Virus record (IMG/VR): IMGVR_UViG_3300042569_002815
Location: 50,162 to 114,161 of that record
Direction: 5' to 3' (one strand)
From: a virus
Length of the DNA stretch: 64,000 nucleotides
Under the pieces are notes generated by a model. It was given only the letters and a program-made list of their open reading frames with translations, did not search any database and was not told the DNA's origin. Numbering within the stretch: position 1 is the first letter of the stretch; each line of letters starts with the position of its first letter. Shown here in pieces: positions 15,251-23,244 of the stretch. A program made the position numbers and the translations under genes.

Positions 15251-16045
15251 TTAGTCTAAAGATTCGCCGCAACTAGGGCAAAACTTCCAACTAGATTTTT
15301 TGATACGTGAGCCGCATCCACTGCAGTAGTTACGTATTTCAGCAACCTCTACTGGTTTTTTGGAAAGTGGTAGTAGTTTTATAATTACAGTTTCATTAAC
15401 CCAATAATTATAAGTACCACTGTCTTGAGAAAATTGTTGTTTTGATTTAGAACCTTCTTCAACTCTTCCAGTTTCAAGAGAACCTGCAACTGGCATTGAG
15501 ATATTATTAACAGTGGTTCCACCATAACTAACTGTACCTATACTATTGCTAGTATAACTTATGCCTGAGCCAAGTTGACTAGTACTAGTTCCAGTTGTTG
15601 TAAAAAAGGTATTTGGATTAATTGTAGTAGTATGCGAGCCATTCCAATTATTTGAATTAATTGTCATGGAATTACCATACCAGTAATTTCCTCTTAAGTT
15701 TTGTTCATAGTAGAATTCAACTTTAACTTCGCCGTTTTTAGCAATTGCCTCTTTAGCATCAGCTGAGTCTTCAACTTCGTAAGTTTCAAACTTAAATTTT
15801 TTAGCAATATCAATATAACGTTCAAGATAAGTTCGTTGACCAGGTCTAATAACTAGTCCAGCCTGAGAAATTGCTTTACCATTAATTGAAATTTTTGCTA
15901 GGACTTTGCACTGGTGAGGATTAAAAATTTCCAGTTCAAATTGTTGTCCGTCTTTTAGGTAGACAGAATTTTCGTATTGTTTAATACGATTCTTGTTGCT
16001 GGTGATATTCACCGAACAACGCTTTTGTTCTTGTAGTGTATACAT
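15251..16045 (-). CDS. Beta-rich protein with C-terminal zinc ribbon
   Basis: 264 aa. Residues about 25-90 form a beta domain (VYLKDGQQFELEIFN, KISINGKAIS, GLVIRPGQRTYLERYID). A Ser/Thr/Asn-rich middle (120-185) follows, and the C-terminus is a zinc ribbon with CSGCG and CPSCG. Proteins of this general build occur in large viruses but no function is known to me. It is flanked by a 12-bp inverted repeat, possibly marking transfer or shared RNA hairpins. Confidence 0.75.
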   Translation of the reverse strand: MYTLQEQKRCSVNITSNKNRIKQYENSVYLKDGQQFELEIFNPHQCKVLAKISINGKAISQAGLVIRPGQRTYLERYIDIAKKFKFETYEVEDSADAKEAIAKNGEVKVEFYYEQNLRGNYWYGNSMTINSNNWNGSHTTTINPNTFFTTTGTSTSQLGSGISYTSNSIGTVSYGGTTVNNISMPVAGSLETGRVEEGSKSKQQFSQDSGTYNYWVNETVIIKLLPLSKKPVEVAEIRNYCSGCGSRIKKSSWKFCPSCGESLD

Positions 16046-16119
16046 TTTAGATTTATATTTTTGCTTACCTCTTTATGACCGTAAGATCATTCAAGGGCTA
16101 TTAACCCGAGGCGAACAAG

Positions 16120-16131
16120 GAGAGGCTCTAA
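16120..16131. repeat. Right arm of 12-bp inverted repeat flanking 15251-16045
   Basis: GAGAGGCTCTAA, exact reverse complement of 15229-15240. It lies in a 107-nt gene-free stretch. Confidence 0.6.
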
Positions 16132-16152
16132 TTCTCTCTTCTTCAGTATTAT

Positions 16153-16392
16153 TTACTTTTTATTCTTAAAAAGTTTTACTGTTCTGATTAGCTGTGCACA
16201 AGTTTCAACAACTGCAAGACATAATGAAATCTTAACTGCCCATTCAATTGACCAGTGTTGATTTTCAAGATGACCTAACGCAATTGAACAAAGCGTGAGC
16301 AAAGAAATTGGAACAATAAAATTTACCCCAACCATTACATAAAATATGATGTTTAGGAATGAGTGTAGTTTTGCTTTAGCAGTTTCTTTCAT
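16153..16392 (-). CDS. Small protein with two transmembrane segments
   Basis: 79 aa. Hydrophobic segments about 13-40 and 51-65. Its ATG overlaps the stop of the 45-aa gene upstream by one base (TAATG). Could be a holin-type protein because a transglycosylase gene is in the same operon, but this is only context. Confidence 0.6.
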   Translation of the reverse strand: MKETAKAKLHSFLNIIFYVMVGVNFIVPISLLTLCSIALGHLENQHWSIEWAVKISLCLAVVETCAQLIRTVKLFKNKK

Positions 16393-16529
16393 TAGAATAA
16401 GATTTTAATTATAAGGGCAACAAGTGCAGCAAAGGCTCCAGTAATTAATACTATCGCCACTATTTCTTGATGGCCTTCGACCTGTTTTTTACTACGACCT
16501 TGATGTTCATTTGGATCCCAGTTTTCCAT
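16392..16529 (-). CDS. Single-span membrane microprotein, 45 aa
   Basis: Polar N-terminus (MENWDPNEHQGRSKKQ) followed by one membrane helix (IVAIVLITGAFAALVALII). Stop overlaps the next start. Too short for standard calling thresholds but well placed between two genes. Confidence 0.6.
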   Translation of the reverse strand: MENWDPNEHQGRSKKQVEGHQEIVAIVLITGAFAALVALIIKILF

Positions 16530-16540
16530 AGTACTTTACT

Positions 16541-17041
16541 TTATTTAACTATGCGTCTAGCATAATCATTGACAAGAGGCCTTCCTGTATTATAACAGCC
16601 AAGGGCAACTGGCCAACTATCATATCTTTTATACAAATAAGCCAAAAGTTTCATTGAGATTTGAACATTTAGTTCAAGATTATTCAACAATTGCTTTTTG
16701 GTTACAGGGTCATCCCATATAAAATTTGCAGTTGGAACCTGTATCTGCATTGCGCCGTATGCGGCAGCCGATGATGTTAATTTAGGATTATATTTCCAAT
16801 GAAATGGTCCTTTATAACCTGTTTCTTCTCGAGCAACTCCCATTGCAATGTGGAACGGAACACCGTATTCTTCAGAGTATTTCTCTAAATAATAATAAAG
16901 AGCTAAACTTGGCGGTGACTTCTCATTGATTGTTCCGCTGCTTAGCTCTTTAGGTTTTTCGGTATTTAATAGTCTCCAAAGGAAACCGAATGCTAAAATT
17001 CCAGCCAATACAATGAGAGTTTTAAATGATTTTACTCCCAT
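16541..17041 (-). CDS. Lytic transglycosylase (SLT-like), membrane-anchored
   Basis: 166 aa from MGVKSFKTLIVLAGILAFGF; this start avoids overlap with the gene upstream. Residues 6-22 are a signal anchor. The SLT core shows a catalytic Glu in GVAREETGY, then AYGAMQIQ and a conserved ALGCYNTG near the end. It would cut peptidoglycan glycan strands in the periplasm. The third glycan- or peptide-cutting enzyme type in this window after GH19 and NlpC/P60. Confidence 0.85.
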   Translation of the reverse strand: MGVKSFKTLIVLAGILAFGFLWRLLNTEKPKELSSGTINEKSPPSLALYYYLEKYSEEYGVPFHIAMGVAREETGYKGPFHWKYNPKLTSSAAAYGAMQIQVPTANFIWDDPVTKKQLLNNLELNVQISMKLLAYLYKRYDSWPVALGCYNTGRPLVNDYARRIVK

Positions 17042-17051
17042 ATTTTTAATA

Positions 17052-17381
17052 TTAGTGGCCAGTAGCATTTACATATGCCTTTTGTGCATATATGTTAAAA
17101 ATAACACGTCCAATTGAATCTGAATAGATTGTATAAACCCCAGTCTTTCTATCAATAATTAGCAAATCTTCTTTTTCATTTACGGCAACTGACGTATTTT
17201 TAAGAGTTTTTGCTTCTCTCCAAGCCTCTCCTTTGACTTTGTTTAGGGCTAGTTCGTAATAGTAACCAATACAAAATCCAGAGATTAGTGCACTAGCTAA
17301 AACTACAACTGTTCCAAGCCGCTTAAGTAAAGCTGATGCTTTTTCAATTAGTTGTTGGGCGAAGTTTTTTTGATTTTCCAT
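17052..17381 (-). CDS. Membrane protein, single span
   Basis: 109 aa. Transmembrane segment about 22-42 (LGTVVVLASALISGFCIGYYY) and a periplasmic domain with short strands. Overlaps the glycosyltransferase-like gene by 38 nt. No family recognised. Confidence 0.6.
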   Translation of the reverse strand: MENQKNFAQQLIEKASALLKRLGTVVVLASALISGFCIGYYYELALNKVKGEAWREAKTLKNTSVAVNEKEDLLIIDRKTGVYTIYSDSIGRVIFNIYAQKAYVNATGH

Positions 17382-18387
17382 TTTTTCTTTCTTTAGGTTT
17401 ATCTGAATCTAATATACCTAAGTAATAGTCTTTTTGGTCGTTAAACAATTCTCTAGCCTCTGCTAATAAAACTGGATAAGACTTATCGATTTCTGGAAAA
17501 TCTTTATCTAAATCACTTAGAATTCTGCCTAATACTGCTTGTCGAACTATTGCATAATTTAAGTTATGCTTTAGTCCCCAAATATGAAAAACATTATCAA
17601 ATTTTTCTTTAGCTTCTTCAATGGGCTCATTGTGAATCCACCCATACATATCTGGTGAAATATGCATAACATCAACCTTTGGTCCAGGAATCCAACTTGA
17701 ATTTAAATATGTCTGTATATTAATGCCGCGCTCCTTTGCTAAACTAGGCAATAGATATTGTTCAACAAAAATCATATCGCCTGCTCCAGGAAGAGTTTCC
17801 CATTTATGACTATTCTCAATGATTGAATCAACCTGATCCATCCATTCGTGTACAAATGGAGCAACATTATTTAAATACAGAATTGCAGTGTTAGTTGCTT
17901 TATTTTCCCAATTAGTAATTGGGCTTTCAATTTCAGCTAATTCATATATGCTAGGTCCACTAACATATTCAACGTCTGGATATTTAATTGGATCGATTTC
18001 TTCATAATGAAATGTTAAAATCGGAGCGTCTATACTAAAGTTATATCTGGATTTGATGTATAGGTCTGTGTCCAATATGCAAAACTTATCGAAGTCTCTG
18101 GAAAGGTGCTTAGCTATCATCATTTTTGGATATGCCCAAAATCTAGGGCTACCGTTCATTAATACTTGTTCATGATGAATTGTATCAACGAATGAATATG
18201 CATTATGTAGGCCATAATGAAATACTTGAGATTCCCTTTCTGGACTAATGTATAATCCCATTGGGCCAAAGTTTTTTCTCCAGTATAGAGCAGATGCTAA
18301 TTGGCAAAGTAATTCTACAGATTTAAACTTTCCTTCATCAACATCGCTTGAATAGAATGCATGTACTCCTAAAATTGGTTCACTCAT
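17344..18387 (-). CDS. Glycosyltransferase-like protein (GT-A, DxD)
   Basis: 347 aa. FCILDTDLYI carries a DxD metal/sugar-nucleotide motif in a GT-A-like setting (YPKMMIAKHLSRDFDKFCILD). It resembles the DUF6734-type putative glycosyltransferases of Bacteroidota by overall pattern. Likely targets are host surface glycans or phage DNA or proteins; sequence does not say. A basic tail (KPKERKNGKSKKLR) is unusual. Confidence 0.65.
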   Translation of the reverse strand: MSEPILGVHAFYSSDVDEGKFKSVELLCQLASALYWRKNFGPMGLYISPERESQVFHYGLHNAYSFVDTIHHEQVLMNGSPRFWAYPKMMIAKHLSRDFDKFCILDTDLYIKSRYNFSIDAPILTFHYEEIDPIKYPDVEYVSGPSIYELAEIESPITNWENKATNTAILYLNNVAPFVHEWMDQVDSIIENSHKWETLPGAGDMIFVEQYLLPSLAKERGINIQTYLNSSWIPGPKVDVMHISPDMYGWIHNEPIEEAKEKFDNVFHIWGLKHNLNYAIVRQAVLGRILSDLDKDFPEIDKSYPVLLAEARELFNDQKDYYLGILDSDKPKERKNGKSKKLRPTTN

Positions 18388-18391
18388 AGGA

Positions 18392-18664
18392 CTAAGCTAG
18401 TAGCTCATTAATTTTTTCAATAATATCAGCTTGCGCTTTTACGCCAACTGACTGGTATGCAGTTTCGCTATCCTTTAAATAGACTAATGCTGGAATTGAT
18501 CTAATTCCATGCAGAGCGGCTGTATCTGGATCTTCATCTGCATTTACTTTAGTAATTTCAACTAAAGAGTTTTCACTAAAATGTTCAGCAACCCTTTCCA
18601 TAACTGGTCCAAACGTTCTGCAAGGTCCACACCATGGTGCTGAAAAATAAATTACGTTAATCAT
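18392..18664 (-). CDS. Thioredoxin
   Basis: 90 aa, a compact thioredoxin fold with WCGPC at 11-15 and the cis-proline segment IRSIPALVYLKD. It reduces disulfides, for instance to recycle ribonucleotide reductase as in other large phages. No reductase gene is in this window. Slightly shorter than bacterial TrxA but with all core elements. Confidence 0.93.
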   Translation of the reverse strand: MINVIYFSAPWCGPCRTFGPVMERVAEHFSENSLVEITKVNADEDPDTAALHGIRSIPALVYLKDSETAYQSVGVKAQADIIEKINELLA

Positions 18665-18677
18665 TGTTTTCTTTATT

Positions 18678-18965
18678 TTATTTTACTCTTAAAACCTGTT
18701 TAGATTTTTCTTCTATCCATTCAAGCTTTCTATATTTAAAATCTTTCCACTCTTCAAAGTCATCTAATATATCGATAACTTCGTGTGGAACTAGCACAAA
18801 TCCATCTGGTGCAATACCTGCAAATTTATAATAGTTTGAATCCTTTAATTTTTCTTTGACTAGTGAATTATCAAATGGCTCATCATATAAACCGGCCTCT
18901 TGATCTAATCTCATCATTTCAGCAAGTATTTTTCCTCGCTCTTCTCTTGTAAGATCCTCTGACAT
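18678..18965 (-). CDS. Hypothetical protein
   Basis: 95 aa, charged and helical (LTREERGKILAEMMRLDQE; IDILDDFEEWKDFKYRKLEW). Begins the thioredoxin operon just after tRNA-Leu. No family recognised. Confidence 0.65.
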   Translation of the reverse strand: MSEDLTREERGKILAEMMRLDQEAGLYDEPFDNSLVKEKLKDSNYYKFAGIAPDGFVLVPHEVIDILDDFEEWKDFKYRKLEWIEEKSKQVLRVK

Positions 18966-18982
18966 TTAGTTGAGGTTATTTT

Positions 18983-19071
18983 TGGTACCGACGGCCGGAG
19001 TCGAACCGGCACGGGCATTACGGCCCAAGAGATTTTAAGTCTCTCATGTCTACCTATTTCATCACGTCGGC
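18983..19071 (-). tRNA. tRNA-Leu(TAA)
   Basis: Class II cloverleaf; loop CTTAAAA gives TAA. CCA appears encoded at 18983-18985. Confidence 0.95.
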
Positions 19072-19083
19072 ATTTAACTAAGT

Positions 19084-19091
19084 TATTATAC
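19084..19091 (-). promoter_or_regulatory. GTATAATA promoter element
   Basis: 12 nt upstream of the 5' end of tRNA-Leu(TAA). Confidence 0.55.
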
Positions 19092-19120
19092 TAAGTTTAT
19101 TAACTGGGTTATCAGTCGAA

Positions 19121-19129
19121 GATAAATAT
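19121..19129 (+). promoter_or_regulatory. T4-like late promoter GATAAATAT on plus strand
   Basis: Same late box as on the minus strand, 23 nt before the only plus-strand capsid-leader gene. Confidence 0.6.
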
Positions 19130-19152
19130 TTATAGAAATAACTCAATTATTA

Positions 19153-20064
19153 ATGGGAAATCACATTAAAAATTTTAAAGGTTGGAAGAACGTTTCAGAA
19201 GCTGGTTCTTGGGGAGAGTGGATGCAATCATTAGTTACTGGTGTAGGAGCAGAGACTCCAGAATTAGGAGCAGATGCAAAGGCTGCATTAACTGGTGTAA
19301 AGACATTAGCTGGTACTGTTGTAGATAAAATTGCAGATACTCTTGGAATAGAAACTGACAAAAAAGAAGAACCAAAATCTTCTAAAGCTTTTAAATCAAA
19401 TAGCGGAAAAATTCCAGAAGAACACATTGCAGCATTAGAAGCAGCCATGGATAGACATGGAATTACAAATGAATTTGCAAGAAAGGCTATTCTTGGAGTA
19501 GTATCAAAGGAATCTCCAGACCTAAGACCTGAAGTTGACTATAGTAAAACTTCTAACTCTAGAATTAGAGAAGTATTTGGATCAAGAGTTTCAGAATTAT
19601 CAGATTCTCAACTTGATGCATTAAAAGCTAATCCAACTAATTTTTGGGATAGAGTATATGGACCAACTGATCCAACTGGAAGAGGCTCAAAATATGGGAA
19701 TTCTGAACCAGGCGATGGCGAAAGATATAGAGGTCGTGGATTTAATGGAATTACATTTAAAAGTAATTATATCAATCTTCAAAAAGTTTACAATGAAATT
19801 GGTAAACTTGAAACTAATGCTACAATCGATATAGTTGATAATCCAGAACAGTTGGAAGATCCAGCTATTGCAGCAGAATTTGCAATTCTTTATTATATCG
19901 ATAGTTTTAAAAGAGCAAATAAAAACCTAAATAACTTTAGTGATTTAGAATCTGCCGTAACTGATTATGTTAGATCAACTGCAGGTTGGGGTTCAGATAT
20001 TACAAGCGGTGTTAAGGCTCAGGGTTTTGCTAGAGCTTTAGACTATGCACAATCATTAGCGTAA
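19153..20064 (+). CDS. Predicted injected muralytic protein: capsid leader plus GH19-like domain
   Basis: 303 aa. The start (MGNHIKNFKGWKNVSEAGS) is a capsid-type leader with predicted cleavage after VSE (residue 16). Residues about 85-300 show a chitinase/lysozyme-like fold: AILGVVSKES with candidate catalytic Glu120, then GDGERYRGRGFNGITFKSNY, the GH19-type substrate motif. It differs strongly from the endolysin at 3316-4152. It is the only leader gene on the plus strand and has its own late promoter. Injection with the DNA, or placement in the virion, would let it open peptidoglycan at entry. Confidence 0.82.
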   Translation: MGNHIKNFKGWKNVSEAGSWGEWMQSLVTGVGAETPELGADAKAALTGVKTLAGTVVDKIADTLGIETDKKEEPKSSKAFKSNSGKIPEEHIAALEAAMDRHGITNEFARKAILGVVSKESPDLRPEVDYSKTSNSRIREVFGSRVSELSDSQLDALKANPTNFWDRVYGPTDPTGRGSKYGNSEPGDGERYRGRGFNGITFKSNYINLQKVYNEIGKLETNATIDIVDNPEQLEDPAIAAEFAILYYIDSFKRANKNLNNFSDLESAVTDYVRSTAGWGSDITSGVKAQGFARALDYAQSLA

Positions 20065-20065
20065 T

Positions 20066-20242
20066 ATGAAGATTAGAGATATTAAACCCCAAGATAAAGA
20101 TATGGTCGATGGAATAGTCGATATTATCAAACAAGTAAGGGACAAAGATAATCGAGAAGAGATTGCAACCAATATGGTTAAGCAACTAAAGAGGGAAAAG
20201 ATTATCTTAAACTATGAAGACTTTTTAAAAGCCTGTAAATAA
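20066..20242 (+). CDS. Small helical protein, 58 aa
   Basis: Starts MKIRDIKPQDKDMVDGIVD one nt after the stop of the muralytic gene; charged and helical throughout. Closed by a plus-strand terminator, so it forms a two-gene unit with its neighbour. Function unknown. Confidence 0.7.
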   Translation: MKIRDIKPQDKDMVDGIVDIIKQVRDKDNREEIATNMVKQLKREKIILNYEDFLKACK

Positions 20243-20244
20243 CA

Positions 20245-20270
20245 AAAGCCGCTTAATGCGGCTTTTTCTT
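20245..20270 (+). terminator. Rho-independent terminator (plus strand)
   Basis: Stem AAAGCCGC/GCGGCTTT with a five-base loop and a T-rich run on the plus strand. It ends the two-gene plus-strand unit. Confidence 0.85.
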
Positions 20271-20275
20271 TTTAG

Positions 20276-20347
<72 letters not shown>

Positions 20348-20380
20348 ATATAATATTTTCAAGATGTGATTGTTGGAACG

Positions 20381-20412
20381 TAAAAAAGAAAAACGCTGAG
20401 ATTATACGTTTT
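20381..20412 (-). terminator. Terminator of the large RNA
   Basis: Stem AAAACG/CGTTTT followed on the minus strand by TTCTTTTTT. The stem is weak, so the end point is approximate. Confidence 0.5.
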
Positions 20413-21276
20413 AACGTTAGATCTTTACATAGGATTATTGTTTCCCTACTTATCCAGAGACTTTTGATCTCTACTCTAACAGTGCCGGTTTTTTAGGTGT
20501 ACCACTCCTTGAGCTGCGGGTTTGAACTACTCTCCTCATATTATATCTACCAGAATCTGCCGATCCCGTTAACCCTTGCGAGGCTATAGATTTTTCTGAG
20601 AACTCGTATTGGACTTGCGATCCTTTACGGCAACTGACAACCAGTTACTAGGTAGGCACCTTTCGTTCGCAGCTGACGAGCGCTTAAGCTTTGTTTTAAA
20701 ATGGATTTTAGTTATTCACCAAAAGAACTTTTTATTTCCAAAGTTTATTGACTCTGTGGATTGTGAAAGTAGTGGCTCGTCACTAGGCCAGCCCCGATTT
20801 TGTCAGGGTCGATACTTAACTACTCTCTGAGATATCCCTACCTCAATTTTTCCGGATTCCTCTTAACTGCAGTCTTGGTAGACTGATGATAAGGTTAATA
20901 ACAGCACCACCTGTACATCAACTTGTCTTTCGACTTTAAGGCTCCCATTAAATTGGAGTTCGCAATCATGGAGTCGGATGATTCCACTCCTTGCAAATAT
21001 CCTACGGGTTAATCTTATTGAGGTTCCCCTCTCAACTAAACGACCCACATCGCCTAGTCAGCATTCCAGTTCTCCTACAGTGTTACCCTCAGATACTTAG
21101 GACTTCTGATATCCCGCTTGCCTACTTGAGTTCCTTGCGAAACCGCAGAGCTGATAAGTCATATAGCTCCACTTTATACCTGTTTCCAGGTTTATTTGAC
21201 GATCATAGGCGACCGTTTTGCAACCTAGCAAGCTAGGCTACATATATCAATAAGATTCAAAGAACTTGTTTGTGTT
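20382..21276 (-). ncRNA. Candidate giant structured RNA (GOLLD/ROOL type)
   Basis: About 895 nt with no credible gene, lying between tRNA-fMet and the tRNA array. On the minus strand it holds many local hairpins: 21224-21237, 21179-21190 (CCTG-GAAA-CAGG), 21136-21147, 21018-21035 (GGAA-type loop), 20925-20934 (GTC-GAAA-GAC), 20871-20884, 20792-20808, 20632-20646, 20456-20472. GNRA tetraloops appear only when read on the minus strand. A GTATAATA promoter precedes it and a terminator-like stem follows. Size, phage origin and tRNA neighbourhood match GOLLD best; ROOL is usually shorter. Family identity is inferred, not tested. Confidence 0.7.
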
Positions 21277-21283
21277 ACTTATT

Positions 21284-21291
21284 TATTATAC
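21284..21291 (-). promoter_or_regulatory. GTATAATA promoter element of the large RNA
   Basis: Places transcription start near 21276, just before the first hairpins of the candidate large RNA. Confidence 0.55.
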
Positions 21292-21299
21292 CTACTTTA

Positions 21300-21539
21300 T
21301 TTGATTTTGGTTTAAATAAGTAAAAAAAAAAATTAAGGGTTTGAAAAGAGATCCGAAAAAATTTTCGCTAAAAGAGTGTTAATATTTGACAGGTGCCATT
21401 TTTGAATTACTTGAATCTTGAAATTTGAATTCAGAGTCCTTGTCTTAACATCGATTGGATAGCCAGAAGTATGTTGCTAAGGGCGCGAGGCCGTCTTAGA
21501 TGCTACTGATTCTCCTTCACTCTTTTCTCTCCCCTATTT
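21300..21539. other. Gene-free stretch between the large RNA and 21540-21968
   Basis: 240 nt, very AT-rich on the low-coordinate side (an A run near 21325 and the palindrome CGAAAAAATTTTCG at 21357-21370) and GC-richer near 21480-21500. No gene or canonical tRNA is seen. It may be a 3' UTR or a promoter region of the RNA. Confidence 0.4.
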
Positions 21540-21968
21540 TTAAATTTTGGTTTTTGCGTTGTGAGCTTCTAGCTCCTCTTGCAACATCTCGATTTGAGAC
21601 TCCAATTTTTCAATCAATTGATCTTTTTCAACGATTGAGATTTGTGAAGTGTACTTCACTGGAGAATCCATTCGATATGATTGGTGCATTCCTTCTTTGC
21701 AGTCTAAACCTTTCAATTTAGAAACCAAAGATTTCAATTCAGCTAATCTAAAGATTTTATCATAAACCTTTGCATTAGCTTTGTGAATAGCTGTTTTTAA
21801 TGCAACTAATTCATCAACCGATGCCATTGCTTTTTCCAACGCTTCTCTTGCATCATAAGGACGTGTAGTTCCTTCTTGAATAGAGTTGTACGCTGAAACA
21901 TGCGAAATGTACTCATTAGTTTTTGAAACTAATTTGTTTTTCTGTTTAAGTGCTTTTGTGATATTCAT
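21540..21968 (-). CDS. DIP1984-like helical protein
   Basis: 142 aa. Starts MNITKALKQKNKLVSKTNEY and is helical throughout. Pattern of an N-terminal helix, a VDELVALKTAIHKANAK helix, and a final coiled coil resembles the DIP1984 (septicolysin-like) family of unknown role. It sits inside the tRNA/RNA array and is the only coding gene between the large RNA and tRNA-Gly. Function unknown. Confidence 0.65.
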   Translation of the reverse strand: MNITKALKQKNKLVSKTNEYISHVSAYNSIQEGTTRPYDAREALEKAMASVDELVALKTAIHKANAKVYDKIFRLAELKSLVSKLKGLDCKEGMHQSYRMDSPVKYTSQISIVEKDQLIEKLESQIEMLQEELEAHNAKTKI

Positions 21969-22023
21969 GTTTTATTGTATTACTTAGTTAATAATAGTTT
22001 TTAATATACTTAAAAACTTTTTG

Positions 22024-22095
22024 AGCGAATAGACAGAATCGAACTGTCGTCTCCAACTTGGAAGGATGGAGTAATAACCACTATACGATATTCGC
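22024..22095 (-). tRNA. tRNA-Gly(TCC)
   Basis: Cloverleaf with loop CTTCCAA giving TCC; one T-T mismatch in the anticodon stem. Acceptor GCGAATA/TATTCGC. CCA not encoded. Confidence 0.88.
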
Positions 22096-22192
22096 AGTTT
22101 TGGGTAGGTTCAGACATGTTCTGCCTATCGGGCAGGTCTGCCTACCGAGACCTCGTCGTTGAATTTCTTCAGAGCGTACCGAGACACTGTTG

Positions 22193-22259
22193 TAGTCAGG
22201 ATAGGATTCGAACCTATTGCAACTTTGCCATAAAGAGTCAGCCTTACTGTTACTCAACC
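22193..22259 (-). tRNA. Degenerate tRNA-like gene
   Basis: 67 nt. A perfect T arm (ATAGG-TTCGAAT-CCTAT) and an acceptor with one A-C mismatch are present. The D arm is shortened and the anticodon stem has a C-A mismatch, with a nominal anticodon ATG. Probably a decaying tRNA, or one with an unusual D arm. Confidence 0.45.
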
Positions 22260-22299
22260 TTGGGGAGGTGTCTCCAACCAATGGACTCCTAACTATTTG

Positions 22300-22373
22300 C
22301 GGTCCGTACGGGACTCGAACCCGTGATCTCCTACGTGACAGGCAGGCGTCCACTCCAACTGGACCGACAGACC
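22300..22373 (-). tRNA. tRNA-Asp(GTC)
   Basis: Canonical cloverleaf; loop CTGTCAC gives GTC; discriminator G. CCA not encoded. Confidence 0.95.
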
Positions 22374-22476
22374 ATTTAGATATTTCAGAAGAGGTTACTA
22401 AACTTCAGCTCTTCAAAGCTTCTCAACTTACAGCGTTCCGTCAATTGTTTACGCTGCTAACTTATTCGGTAAAGCG

Positions 22477-22548
22477 TAGCCCGTACGAGAATCGAACTCG
22501 TCTCTCACCCGTGAAAGGGGCGTGTCCTAACCGATAGACTAACGGGCC
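22477..22548 (-). tRNA. tRNA-Glu(TTC)
   Basis: Canonical cloverleaf; loop CTTTCAC gives TTC. CCA not encoded. Confidence 0.95.
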
Positions 22549-22742
22549 AAGGACAAATCTTGCATGCTCACCATGCTTGTGGATTTGATTGAACATAGTT
22601 TACTGTTCACCTGTTTTGAGTGCACCAAAGAGCAGGGTCCATCACATAATACCTTGGGTCATGTATACTTCATTGGGTAGCTACTCCCACGAAGCCAAGG
22701 TCTCTTTCAACGGTGCTAATCCGTCTTATGTAAGATTTGTAG

Positions 22743-22816
22743 TGGAGGATATCGGATTCGAACCGATGACCCCTTGCGTGCAAGGCAAGTGCTCTAGCCA
22801 ACTGAGCTAATCCCCC
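22743..22816 (-). tRNA. tRNA-Ala(TGC)
   Basis: Canonical cloverleaf; loop CTTGCAC gives TGC. The 194-nt spacer before tRNA-Glu holds no gene. CCA not encoded. Confidence 0.95.
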
Positions 22817-22828
22817 GTTTAATATAAT

Positions 22829-22836
22829 TATTATAC
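22829..22836 (-). promoter_or_regulatory. GTATAATA promoter element
   Basis: 12 nt upstream of tRNA-Ala; same spacing as for tRNA-Leu(TAA). Confidence 0.55.
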
Positions 22837-22861
22837 TATAAACAAGTACATAATTGCATTG

Positions 22862-22934
22862 AGCCTCCTGTCGGAATCGAACCAACGACCTACTGATTAC
22901 AAATCAGTTGCTCTACCAGCTGAGCTAAGGAGGC
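22862..22934 (-). tRNA. tRNA-Thr(TGT)
   Basis: Canonical cloverleaf; loop TTTGTAA gives TGT. CCA not encoded. Confidence 0.95.
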
Positions 22935-23053
22935 AAATAGATGAAGTATGACGTCTACTTAATTTACAGCAACCTTCTGATAAATTAAGGGTTCTCTTCA
23001 TCATTGTGGACATAGACTCATCGTCTACTCTTGGGCTTCCACTAGCCCCTTTG

Positions 23054-23124
23054 TTGTCCCGCAAGGATTCGAACCTCGATTATCTGGACCAAAACCAGAT
23101 GTGCTGCCGTTACACCACAGGACA
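23054..23124 (-). tRNA. tRNA-Gln(TTG)
   Basis: Canonical cloverleaf; loop TTTTGGT gives TTG. CCA not encoded. Confidence 0.95.
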
Positions 23125-23156
23125 GTATACTTTCCAATACGTCAAAGACCAATTTG

Positions 23157-23238
23157 TGCCTGCAGATGGACTCGAACCACCGAACCCGTAAGGGAGCTGA
23201 TTTACAGTCAGCCGCAATTGCCGCTATGCGATACAGGC
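23157..23238 (-). tRNA. tRNA-Tyr(GTA)
   Basis: Class II cloverleaf; loop CTGTAAA gives GTA; variable arm present. CCA not encoded. Confidence 0.95.
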
Positions 23239-23244
23239 ATTATT

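Noticed and set aside
20609-21236. Two plus-strand frames and one minus-strand frame in the large RNA tract
   Set aside because: Short, without typical upstream regions or family features, and overlapping many hairpins; the region reads as structured RNA.
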